This document shows positions 43,161 to 52,500 of a DNA stretch of 64,000 nt, piece after piece. Position numbers and translations under genes: made by a program. Under the pieces are notes generated by a model. It was not told where the DNA came from, made no database searches, and saw nothing but the letters and a program-made list of their open reading frames with translations. The stretch is from Acholeplasmatales bacterium (GTDB lineage Bacteria; Bacillota_I; Bacilli_A; ML615J-28; CAG-313). Position 1 is the first letter of the stretch; the number at the start of each line of letters is the position of its first letter. The stretch covers positions 26,093-90,092 of the forward strand of contig DPOU01000008.1 in assembly GCA_003539625.1 (NCBI GenBank), written 5' to 3'.

Positions 43161-43745
43161 ATGAAGAAAAATAGAATTTTAATTGCTGGTGTAATCACTG
43201 CATTCGTTGCATTAATTACATTATCTTTAGTTTCAGGTACTTGGGCTAAATATACTAGCAAAGTACAAGGCTCTGATACTGCAAGAGTAGCAAAATGGTC
43301 ATTTAATTATAATGGTGCAGCTTTAAATTCAGAAACCATTACTATTGATTTATTTAAGGATAATTATGATGGAACAGTAGTAGCAGAAAATAAAGTTGTT
43401 GCTCCAGGCACTAAAGGTCAAACAAAATTTGAATTAAAGAACATGGGTGAAGTTAAAGCAAATGCACAAATTGTTTTAGAAATTACAAATTTAAATGAAA
43501 TTCCACTTACATATAAAGTTGATGGTGTAGCACAAGAAGTAACTGGTGGAAAAATTATAATTGATGCGGTTGAATTAGGAATTGGTGCAGAAGCTAAAAC
43601 TATTACTTTATCTTGGGAATGGCCATTTGAAACAAAAGATACTGGCGGTAATATTATTGGTGATACTACTGATACTAATTTAGGTAAAGAAGGAACAGCA
43701 ACAGTAACTGTTAAAGCAACTGTTACTTTCACTCAAGTTGACTAA
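43161..43745 (+). CDS. TasA/CalY-like secreted fibre subunit (probable major subunit)
   Basis: A 194-residue SipW-dependent exported protein. The signal region LITLSLVSGTWAKYTSKVQG matches the start of Bacillus TasA (GGTWAAFND type), with cleavage expected around AKY. The mature part is a jelly-roll-like beta protein: ARVAKWSFNY, PGTKGQTKFELKNMGEVKANA, then LSWEWPFETKD and a final TVTVKATVTFTQVD strand. TasA-type proteins polymerise into biofilm fibres by donor-strand exchange of the N-terminus. It is the smallest and simplest TasA-like protein here, has its own leader and strong AAAGGAG, and is separated from the rest by a hairpin-rich gap, which points to the highest expression. Confidence 0.85.
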   Translation: MKKNRILIAGVITAFVALITLSLVSGTWAKYTSKVQGSDTARVAKWSFNYNGAALNSETITIDLFKDNYDGTVVAENKVVAPGTKGQTKFELKNMGEVKANAQIVLEITNLNEIPLTYKVDGVAQEVTGGKIIIDAVELGIGAEAKTITLSWEWPFETKDTGGNIIGDTTDTNLGKEGTATVTVKATVTFTQVD

Positions 43746-43795
43746 TTCAAAGAGTATAAAATAATTAGTAAATAAATTCAGTTAATTAATTAACA

Positions 43796-43855
43796 AGCCA
43801 CAAAACAAAACATTAATACAAGAACAAAGATAAAATTGTGGCTTTATCTTTGTTC
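43796..43855 (+). promoter_or_regulatory. mutually exclusive hairpins after the TasA-like gene
   Basis: A 13-bp perfect stem GAACAAAGATAAA (43822-43834) with TTTATCTTTGTTC (43843-43855) has the loop ATTGTGGC. That loop sequence can instead pair with an upstream AGCCACAA (43796-43803 with 43836-43843). No T tract follows, so it is not a plain terminator; mRNA 3'-end protection or processing is likely. Confidence 0.55.
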
Positions 43856-43874
43856 CAACTGTTTTGTAAAAAGT

Positions 43875-43942
43875 AAGAATAGTGATATATATCACATTCT
43901 TAACAAAGTATATTATTTATATTGGTATATTTTGTTAAGAAT
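43875..43942 (+). promoter_or_regulatory. two overlapping long hairpins before the next fibre gene
   Basis: Hairpin A: AAGAAT-A-GTGATATATATCAC-ATTCTT, containing a 14-bp perfect palindrome at 43882-43895. Hairpin B: ATTCTTAACAAAGTATA (43896-43912) with TATATTTTGTTAAGAAT (43926-43942), 17 bp with one G-U. They share ATTCTT, so only one can form at a time. The ribosome binding site AGGGGAG is about 20 bases downstream. Confidence 0.6.
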
Positions 43943-43974
43943 ATATATGAATAACATTAAGGGGAGTATGTAAT

Positions 43975-44793
43975 ATGAGAAATATAGATAAGAAAATACT
44001 CAGTTATTATTTGTATTTTAGAACAATAAAAGATTATGACAAAAAAGTTGTAGCACGAGTTAAAGGAAACACAATATTATCAAATGATGAAGAATTCTTG
44101 GAAAATGTTTCTAGTGGTAAGTACGGCTTACAAATGGATGAGAGTTTAAAATACAATATATATAGTATTAAAAATAACAAAGTTGTAGCAAAAGTAGATA
44201 AACATTTAAATACCTATTCACTTAATGGAGTTTACTCAGGTACTTTGTATGACATGACTAAATTCTTAAGAATTGTTGTTGGATGTATTGTCCTAGCATT
44301 AATAACTATATGTTTAGTTTTTACTAATATTGCTAAAACAAGTTCTGATGTAAAACCTATATCATTAATTGTGAGTGAGATTGATGGTGGGATTGTAAGT
44401 ACAGAATGGAACATTTTTGGAAAATATAAAGATGACAAGGTTATTTATCCAGGTAAGAAAGGTGAATATTATTTTGAATTAATAAATAAAAATTCAAAAG
44501 CATTAAATATTGATATAAATTTAGATGAAGTAAATGAATATAGTATTCCGATGATATTTAAATTAAATTTGCATGAAAGTGATAATTCAAATATAAATGA
44601 CTACTATGTACCTGCAAATAGTTTGGAACTAAATAATATTTATATTCCCGCAAACAGTTCAAGAATATTTAAATTAGAATGGTATTGGAAAAATAGTGGC
44701 ACAAACGATAAAGATGATACACAAATTGCTTCTACAGGACTTGCCACATATACAGTAAAAATAACTGTTAAATCAGTATTAGTATACGAATAA
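43975..44793 (+). CDS. membrane-anchored TasA-like protein with N-terminal cytoplasmic domain
   Basis: 272 residues in an unusual order: a soluble N-terminal domain of about 95 residues (KNNKVVAKVDKHLNTYSLNG and neighbours), one transmembrane helix (about 97-119, FLRIVVGCIVLALITICLVF), then a TasA-like beta-domain outside (STEWNIFGKY, YPGKKGEYYFELINKNSKAL, LEWYWKNSGTNDKDDTQIAS, TYTVKITVKSVLVYE). These follow the order of ARVAKWSFNY, PGTKGQTKFELKN, LSWEWPF and TVTVKATVTF in the preceding gene. It has no cleavable SipW signal, so it should stay in the membrane, perhaps as a fibre anchor that reports assembly to the cytoplasm. Function inferred. Confidence 0.75.
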   Translation: MRNIDKKILSYYLYFRTIKDYDKKVVARVKGNTILSNDEEFLENVSSGKYGLQMDESLKYNIYSIKNNKVVAKVDKHLNTYSLNGVYSGTLYDMTKFLRIVVGCIVLALITICLVFTNIAKTSSDVKPISLIVSEIDGGIVSTEWNIFGKYKDDKVIYPGKKGEYYFELINKNSKALNIDINLDEVNEYSIPMIFKLNLHESDNSNINDYYVPANSLELNNIYIPANSSRIFKLEWYWKNSGTNDKDDTQIASTGLATYTVKITVKSVLVYE

Positions 44794-44815
44794 AATTTTG
44801 AAAGGGGGTACCCTA

Positions 44816-47086
44816 ATGACTAAAAAAATAAAAATTAAAAAAGCTTATATCTTTGCGTTTGCTTTTGTGGTACTTGTTGTATTACTAGCTATTAGTGGTA
44901 CCAAAAGTAGCAAAACAGATGCTAAGTATTTTACGGAATTAGATAGTGATGCTACAACAGCCCATGTTGCAAAATGGGACATAAAAGGTGTAACTAAAAG
45001 AGATGGCAAATCTATTAATCTTGCTGCAGGTTTCAGTAAAAAACTAAATGAGGGAGATACAGGAAGTTGGTATTTTCAAATTTCTAATTATTCGGAAGTT
45101 TATGCGGCAATATCTAAGCGTTCTAAAATACGTTTTAGATTAGACAATGATGGCTATACAGATACTAGTGTTAACGAAATAAAATGGGATTTTTTAGAAG
45201 ATCTTTCAAATAATCCGATAGAAAATCCAATAAGTTTTGAAGTTAACATATACAATTCAAGTGTTGAAAATTTATTAACTTATCAATTAAAAAGCAATCC
45301 ATCAGAAGTTATTTCATATGACGCCTATTCGCAATTAACAAATAAAGCAGATTATGATGAAGTTATAAATTCTAATGTTGCGAATTGCGAGTTATTCAAA
45401 ACTTCAAGTTCACTAACATTTAAAAAAGCCTTCGAAAAAGATGAAAATGGTAAAACGATATATTTCTATTATGCTGATTTAAGTTTTGAAAATATTACCG
45501 ATAGCCAATTAGATGAAATATTAAAACTTGGTTTAGGTGATACCAGAGAAGACGTGACAATGCAAATAAAATGGAATATCGGTCAAAACGTAGGTGGCGG
45601 TTCTATCAGCAACAATACTTACAAAATATATGAACTAACCGACAATCTTTTAAACGCAACTTATAAAAGTTATGAATTAGTTAAAAATAATTCAATATAT
45701 ATATCATATGATTTGGTTGAAAATGCTAATGAATATAAATATTACTATGTTAGTAATTCATCTTCTTCAGTAGTTAAAAACGGATATGGTGCTAATGTTG
45801 AATATAACGGAAGTTATCTAAATGTAAGTAGTTATTCTAATTTGGTTGATTATTATAATAATTATACTAGTGAACCAACATTTAGTTTACAATCCATTAC
45901 ATTCGACTACTATGATAATAAATGGAATTCAAAAGATGCAACAATAAGTGCGTTATCATCCAAAAAATATAGTGAATTGACCATTGATGATATTGCTAAA
46001 TTAGAAAGCTGTTCAGTATATGAAACACATTATTTTGCTTATAACTATTCAACTGCCGATTTAAATAACTACGCTAATTATATGAATTATAAAAATTATA
46101 AATCATTTATCGAGAACACAAAATTCATAACAAATGATGCTACTAGAACATTTGATGTTAATAAATATCAAATTACAGATAGAGTAACTGCTACAGGTAA
46201 TGATTATATTGTTACAAGTGTTAGTAGTCTTAATGCTAAACAATATTTAGATACATTTAAAAATAATGAACCAGTTTTTACAATAGCTAATAAAGAAGTT
46301 ACATTTAGTGAATTAACTACTAGTGATATTACAACAATTACAAGCGATACCTATAGTAATTTAGTTTATAATCAATATTTAAAATTTTTAAATGATTGTA
46401 AATATGAGTCTAATAATAATTCGCTTGGTGCCACATCTAAAGCTAAGATAAAAGAATACTATGAAATAGGTACAACGACATATTGTATTGTAACATTTGA
46501 CAATGATGCTAAAACGTATTTAGATGGATTAACAAATAATGAACCTGCATTTATATTTAATGCAACGACCGTTTATTATAGTGATTTAACTCCAACTCAG
46601 AAGAATTTACTAAATAGTTATAACGATACAAATACACTTACTGATTTAAAAAATTTAGTAGATAAATATCGTTATTTAGAACATTATAATTATCTTACTA
46701 AATCAACAACAATTGAGGAATCATTTGTTATTGATGGTAAAACTTATTATATAGTTTCTACTAAACTTAACTTGTATGAATATAATGTATATTTCCACTC
46801 TAATCCTATTGGAGAACCATTATTTACTTTTACTAATGCGTTAGGGAAAGAAATAACTGTAAGATATAAACTATTAACTACAGAACAAAAAAATACGATA
46901 ATGGGTTATACAGTTTCAACTAATCCAACCTATAGTGAATTAACAAAAATGATTGAAAAATTAACTTTAGAACAATATGAAAAGTTTGTTTTAGATAATA
47001 TAAAAGCAATGACTAATGCATCATATTTGGAATATGGTTTAAAGTGTAGAATTGAATTTGAACTATATGTAGAACAGGTTGACTAA
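44816..47086 (+). CDS. large TasA-like secreted protein with repeat insertion
   Basis: 756 residues from the ATG at 44816 (AAAGGGGG precedes it; a TTG at 44798 is rejected). The signal ends in SSKTDAKYFTELDSD, and AHVAKWDIKG plus GDTGSWYFQISNYSEVYA match the TasA-like proteins around it. The fold appears interrupted: after GLGDTREDVTMQIKWNIGQN the chain has a long Tyr/Asn/Thr-rich section with about four units starting EPTF, EPVF, EPAF and EPLF, each followed by a YSEL or FSEL-like segment and a Y/L-rich helix; the TasA-type last strand (CRIEFELYVEQVD) comes only at the end. It may be a minor or tip subunit. Confidence 0.75.
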   Translation: MTKKIKIKKAYIFAFAFVVLVVLLAISGTKSSKTDAKYFTELDSDATTAHVAKWDIKGVTKRDGKSINLAAGFSKKLNEGDTGSWYFQISNYSEVYAAISKRSKIRFRLDNDGYTDTSVNEIKWDFLEDLSNNPIENPISFEVNIYNSSVENLLTYQLKSNPSEVISYDAYSQLTNKADYDEVINSNVANCELFKTSSSLTFKKAFEKDENGKTIYFYYADLSFENITDSQLDEILKLGLGDTREDVTMQIKWNIGQNVGGGSISNNTYKIYELTDNLLNATYKSYELVKNNSIYISYDLVENANEYKYYYVSNSSSSVVKNGYGANVEYNGSYLNVSSYSNLVDYYNNYTSEPTFSLQSITFDYYDNKWNSKDATISALSSKKYSELTIDDIAKLESCSVYETHYFAYNYSTADLNNYANYMNYKNYKSFIENTKFITNDATRTFDVNKYQITDRVTATGNDYIVTSVSSLNAKQYLDTFKNNEPVFTIANKEVTFSELTTSDITTITSDTYSNLVYNQYLKFLNDCKYESNNNSLGATSKAKIKEYYEIGTTTYCIVTFDNDAKTYLDGLTNNEPAFIFNATTVYYSDLTPTQKNLLNSYNDTNTLTDLKNLVDKYRYLEHYNYLTKSTTIEESFVIDGKTYYIVSTKLNLYEYNVYFHSNPIGEPLFTFTNALGKEITVRYKLLTTEQKNTIMGYTVSTNPTYSELTKMIEKLTLEQYEKFVLDNIKAMTNASYLEYGLKCRIEFELYVEQVD

Positions 47087-47088
47087 TT

Positions 47089-47664
47089 ATGGCTAGAAAA
47101 ATCTTTCGTGTTTTTGAAACCATTATCTTTATTGTTATGATTATTATAATTATCTTGTGTTGTATATATATTGTAAAAAGAAAAATTGATAAAGAGAATC
47201 CAACTAAAATGTTAGGCCATTATACTTTTGTGGTTATATCTGATAGTATGTATAATCCAGAATATAAAGAATCAATTTCTAGAGGTGATATGGTTTTTGT
47301 AAAACCTAGAAAGAATGCAGAATACCAAGTAGGCATGATTGTAGCGTATCAAAAACCAGGCGATAGTAAACCAACTACGCATCAAATAATTGCTAGAAAT
47401 GGCGATATGGTTATAACAAAAGGAATAAATGCTAATAATGATCCTGATCCTGAATTTGATGTCAACTATATTATAGGTGAGGTAACTTCAGTTTGGCGAG
47501 GATATTCAAAAACGGTAAATTGGATAAAATCACCTATTGGAATTGTAACTATTGCGCTTATTGGTTTTATACTAATTGAAGGTTTAAATTTAATTGATAA
47601 ATATTTAAAGAAAGTAGAAGGAAAAACTACTTCAAATAAAGAAGAAGTAGAACAAAATAAATAA
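47089..47664 (+). CDS. sipW: SipW-type signal peptidase I, second copy
   Basis: 191 residues. An N-terminal helix (about 9-29), the nucleophile in VVISDSMYNP (Ser near 55), the His base in PTTHQIIAR (near 104) and a C-terminal helix (GIVTIALIGFILIEGLN) with a charged tail. It differs from the first copy in having HQI for HRI and a longer loop around RNGDMVITKGINANNDPDPE, which is the more usual ER-type signature. It starts two bases after the large TasA-like gene and lies inside the operon, so it probably serves the neighbouring substrates specifically. Confidence 0.9.
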   Translation: MARKIFRVFETIIFIVMIIIIILCCIYIVKRKIDKENPTKMLGHYTFVVISDSMYNPEYKESISRGDMVFVKPRKNAEYQVGMIVAYQKPGDSKPTTHQIIARNGDMVITKGINANNDPDPEFDVNYIIGEVTSVWRGYSKTVNWIKSPIGIVTIALIGFILIEGLNLIDKYLKKVEGKTTSNKEEVEQNK

Positions 47665-47678
47665 GAAAGGGGAAGAGG

Positions 47679-48371
47679 ATGTTAAAGAGTATTTTAAAAA
47701 CTAAAAAAATATTGTATGTGTTTTTATATGTAGTATTTGTTTTTGTCGTGTATTTAACATCATCGACTCTAGCAAAATACAGTACTAAACAAGATCCTAG
47801 TGGAAACTTTAATATTGGTGATAAGTTATATTTCTGTTATGAACGTGGTGATTTATATCGTAATAATCAAGTTATAATTGGAGTTCCAATTAATGAATAT
47901 ATTTATGATGAAAATGGTAAAGTGATTGAAGAAGTAAGAAGAATTGAAACAATGAATGTTGCGCCAGCAGATACACTAACATATCATTTTAGTGTTGCAA
48001 ATGTGAATGAAGCAACAGGTGAACAAAATGGTGTAGCAGGATATTTTAAGATTTCCGCAACTTCTATATTAAGTATGCCCGCATATCGTAATCCTGATGG
48101 AACATCACAAGCAAAAACTTGGAACATTGCATGTACAATTTCTTATCGAAAAGTATATAAAAATGGTACCAAAACGCAATTTAAAAATTTAACAAGTGAT
48201 GCAAATATTGATTTACCAGTCTATGATGAAAATGACGATAGCACATTTATGAAGTATGAATTTCAAGTATATGTAGTATTAGATGATCAAGTAAGAGCAA
48301 GTTCAGATGACGATTACGTTGACGCAACATCTACAATATATTTGTTTATTGATGCTACTAATAATGATTAG
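47679..48371 (+). CDS. SipW-dependent secreted protein, TasA-related
   Basis: 230 residues. The signal helix YVFLYVVFVFVVYLTS is followed by STLAKYSTKQD, the same AKY motif seen in the other two SipW-type signals of the locus. The mature part is beta-rich: NIGDKLYFCYERGDLYRN, APADTLTYHFSVANVNE, MKYEFQVYVVLDDQ, TSTIYLFIDATNND. It lacks the VAKW segment, so it is a more distant member, perhaps an accessory subunit. Strong ribosome binding site (AAAGGGGAAGAGG) and short spacing place it in the operon after the second signal peptidase. Confidence 0.72.
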   Translation: MLKSILKTKKILYVFLYVVFVFVVYLTSSTLAKYSTKQDPSGNFNIGDKLYFCYERGDLYRNNQVIIGVPINEYIYDENGKVIEEVRRIETMNVAPADTLTYHFSVANVNEATGEQNGVAGYFKISATSILSMPAYRNPDGTSQAKTWNIACTISYRKVYKNGTKTQFKNLTSDANIDLPVYDENDDSTFMKYEFQVYVVLDDQVRASSDDDYVDATSTIYLFIDATNND

Positions 48372-48382
48372 GAGGTGCTACG

Positions 48383-49549
48383 ATGAATTTAAAAAAGAAA
48401 TTCTTTTGTTTACTGACAGTATTAGTAATAATAAGTGGAGTATTGTTTGCAATGCTAATCAATAGCATTCCTAAACCAGCTGAAATTGAAGGTAAATATA
48501 TTAAAAGTGAAAAAGATGAAATTAGAGGATATTATACTTCGTTGTACTTTGATTATACTGGACAAAATTCAGTAGTTGTATTAGAAAATGGTGTAAGTTA
48601 TGCATCGTTTAAATTAACGAATTATATTGGTGAAGATGTAACCAAACGTGATATTGAATATAATATAACAACAGTTAAAAAGTTTTATGACGCAAAAGGT
48701 AATGAAATAACTAACCCTGATGGTAGTGAGGACTTATATGTATTAGATGTATGGGGAACTCCTCAAAAGGTTGGCAATGATACTTGCAAATACGAATTTA
48801 AAGTAGTAAGTAATGATGGTGAAAAAAGAGGTGACAACTATCTATTTTCTTATGAAACTAGTGGTAGCATCTCAATAGGTAAAACTCATAACTTAACAGT
48901 TGGAATTAAAAGAAAAAGTGATGTTGAAGAATTGAAAGATACAATAGAACATATATCTATTGTAGTCCAACTTAATAAACCATATACACAAGTATATGTT
49001 ATCAATATGATAGTATCTAATCGTTTAATTGCTTTTTCACAAATTGATAATACTTTATTTGATATTGATTTTAAGACATTACAAATTCAAACCGCAAACG
49101 TATTTTCACATGCGGGGAAAGATGAAAGATATTCACCAGATGGAACTAGTCTATACGATGGTAAAGCATTTTTAGTAGAACTTACATGGAAAAATTTAAT
49201 TTTTAATGAAGATGATTTAAATAAAATACATAATGGCTTTGATTTAGAATTACAAGAAAAACTGTTAAGTGGTGATGCAAGTAATATAGATATAAGCAAA
49301 CCTTATGTTTTTAGTATTACTAGTTCAAATAAATCATCAGGAACGCTGGTTTTATATATACCACAAGCTGCAGATTTTAGCCTTGATTTTTTACCAACAA
49401 ATCAAAGTGACTATGAAATTAAGGCCAAAGTAAAAGTTTGTATGAAAGATAATGAATATAAGTTATATGATACTAGTCTTGGTGGTTATGAAATGGTAGA
49501 TGATTACATTATTGTAATGTCAAGTGATAAAACAAAAATTACAAAATAA
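48383..49549 (+). CDS. secreted protein of the TasA-like locus (388 aa)
   Basis: Exported beta-rich protein. The N-terminal hydrophobic segment (FFCLLTVLVIISGVLFAMLI) runs into IEGKYIKSEKDEIRGYYTSL, where GKYIKS could be the analogue of the AKY cleavage site. Two domains seem present, split near ELKDTIEHISIVVQLNK: the first with ASFKLTNYIGEDVTKRDIEY, the second with VELTWKNLIFNEDDL and FSITSSNKSSGTLVLYIPQ. I associate the segment GKYIKSEKDEIRGYYTSLYF with SipW-linked loci of gut Firmicutes from memory only. A ribosome binding site AGGAGGTG lies 11 bases after the previous stop. Probably a minor component or capping protein. Confidence 0.65.
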   Translation: MNLKKKFFCLLTVLVIISGVLFAMLINSIPKPAEIEGKYIKSEKDEIRGYYTSLYFDYTGQNSVVVLENGVSYASFKLTNYIGEDVTKRDIEYNITTVKKFYDAKGNEITNPDGSEDLYVLDVWGTPQKVGNDTCKYEFKVVSNDGEKRGDNYLFSYETSGSISIGKTHNLTVGIKRKSDVEELKDTIEHISIVVQLNKPYTQVYVINMIVSNRLIAFSQIDNTLFDIDFKTLQIQTANVFSHAGKDERYSPDGTSLYDGKAFLVELTWKNLIFNEDDLNKIHNGFDLELQEKLLSGDASNIDISKPYVFSITSSNKSSGTLVLYIPQAADFSLDFLPTNQSDYEIKAKVKVCMKDNEYKLYDTSLGGYEMVDDYIIVMSSDKTKITK

Positions 49550-49569
49550 ATAAGAAAGGAGAGCTACCT

Positions 49570-52500
49570 ATGAAAAATAGCTCCAAAAGAATATATATTA
49601 TTGGTTCCTTTATTATGGTATTGCTAATTGGATTGAGCATTTTTCTAATTGGTATGTTATCCAATAATACAAAGAAACCTCAAGCCGAAGATGGTTCAGT
49701 ATACTATACTATAAAGGTTCCTAAAATAACTGTAGTTTCAATATATGTAACTGGACAAGGAGTAAATAAAACTTCTTCAACATTATATGAAGACACATAT
49801 ACAGTAGAAGAGGGTACAAAAGTTGTATTAAGAGCAGTGAATGAAACCAAAATATTTACTAATTGGTTAATAACTGATGAAACTGAAACAACTATTATTG
49901 ATAATACATCAACAACTGCTCGACTTGAAATAACCCCTAATCAAAATCTTGTTGTAAGTGTTAACCGTCGTGATCCATTAATAAGTGATTATGGGAAATA
50001 TATGGCAAATAGCTTTGTATTAACAAAAGATAGTGAATTCTTACTTCTTCAAAAAATATTTGATGCGGGAGAAGACATTTCAAAGATAACTAATGTCATT
50101 GATGCATATGAGTACTTCTTCAAAGAAAGTAGCGATTATCAAAATGAAACTAATAAAGTTTCTGCTATAGCAAATAAATATTTTGATATTATCCAAAATG
50201 GTTATTATTTAGTATCACACAGTTTTTCTATTTTAAATGGTGGCTTTGAAGGAATAGGCAATGAAACATATCCTTTCAAGGGTGTCATCTGTGGATTGAA
50301 TAATAATAGTATATCTAATTTATTTTTAACAATTACTGATGTAGCGGAAACAGAAACAGGAAATCTATATCGTGGTTTGTTTAAAATCATTGATAATAAT
50401 GCCTTAATTAGAAATCTTAACATTAATATGTCAATTGGTGTAAATGATACCACTAATAGTACTGGTGTTGATAATGTTTATGCGGGGGGAGTTGCAGGTA
50501 TAAATAATGGTGCGATTATCATAAATTCTAAAGTTACAACTAGACATTCAATAATCTGTCAAAATGCTAATATATATGCAGGAAGTATTGCGGGGATGAC
50601 TAATAACGGAAGTATCGATGATATAAGTGACATAACTTGCAATCAAGCAAATTCTGCTTGGATAATTGAAACAAAAGCAATAGATAAAAATATATATGCT
50701 GGTGTTGTTTCAGGAAAAGCAATTAACACTTATGTAAAGAAAATAGTTGTTAAAGCAGATAATTTTTCAATCGGCACAAGAAATAATTCTAGTAATGTTT
50801 ATAGTAGTTCAACAAATATATATTTAGGAACATTATTTGGACAATATATTGCAGAAAGTCCAATGAGATTAGAAAATATAGATGTAAACTCAAATGATAG
50901 CGTAAATTATCGAGCATTAATTTCAACAGGTAATGCATATGTAAGTCCATTTATAGGATATATTAATGCAAGTTCAGATATTATAATTGGTAAAGTAACT
51001 CTAAATTTTGGTAAAGCTAAAGCAATGTTTAATGCAACTACAATTGATTTAAATAGTAAAGGAAACGTGTACGTTGGTGGATTAGCTGCTAAAGTTGAAG
51101 GTAATAATTTGAAAGCTAATGATGATTTTAAATTGTTTATTACAAAAGAATCAATTGATGGTAAATCATATAATAAATATGGTTCATTATTTACTGGTAA
51201 TGTAACAATTGAAGCAATGCAAAATGGAACTGGTGATGGAAGTACTTATGGAAAAGCCATAACAGGTGGTCTTATTGCAAAGGGATATTTTGATATAAAT
51301 GGTGATGTAAATAAAAAATCAGAAATTATTTTAAATGATCAATCATCAACCTTAAATATCAAATCAATACAATCTTCTACCGCAAGCACTACAAATAGTA
51401 ATAAATCAGATATTGAACATTGTATTTCAGGATTAGTATTTGGTATTATTAGTGAAAATTCTATAAAAGGTTATAATTTCGAATATATTAACATATATGC
51501 GAATAATGCAAATATAATTTCAACACGTGAACTTGATTCAAGAAATGTTGGTGATTTACACACAAGTGGATTTGTGACATATGCAAATGGCGGTACTTTC
51601 TCAAACATAAAGATGTTGTTAAATAAGAATGTAATGGAATCAAATAGCTTATCATATGCAGTTCAATATGGTTCTAGTGCTAGTAGTATAGAAGGAAATA
51701 ATACTTTTACATCTTCATTTATTGCTGAGGCAAAGGGTGCTACTGTAGATAATATTTTAATAACTAGCTATGATTATGAAAAAGAAGAAGAAATTGGAAC
51801 GGATTTAAAAATATCAGCGATTCAAAATTCACAAACTGGTCAAGTTAACAAAAACTATTATTGTGAAAACTATGTTGGTGGTTTAATTGGTAGATTATTT
51901 GATACAAATGTAACAAATTGTATATATTATGGTTCATTAAGTGAAGATGATTATATTCAAATGCAAGGACATCAAAGTCCGGACTCAGCTTTTATTGGTG
52001 GATTAATAGGCTTTATTAAAAATAGTTCAACTGTAACTATAAGTAGCAACAGAATAATTAATGTAACAATTTATGGTTCCGCAACTTCAACTAATGCTTC
52101 CTATAGTAATCCTGATATATATGTTGGTGGTGTGATTGGAGCTGCATATTTTGAAAATTCTAGTATTGCTAGAACAATAAAACTAGATGATAACTATTTA
52201 TGTAACTGTGATATAGTAGGTATTGGAAATGAAAGAATAGAAGTTTATGTTGGTGGTATAATAGCTGGACTTACTTGGGCAAGTTCTACAACTACTATAA
52301 GTAATTGCTATGTATATGGATCAAAAATAGTTGCAACAACTAGTGGTATAAAAAATAATGGTCATGGTAAAGCATATGCAGGTGGTATTTGCCCTTATGT
52401 ATTTTCAGCTTCAAGAGTCGTTGTTAAAAACTCAGTTGTTATTAGTACAGAGATAAAATCAACAAGTCAAAGTGAAGCAGCATATGCGTATGGTTTAACT

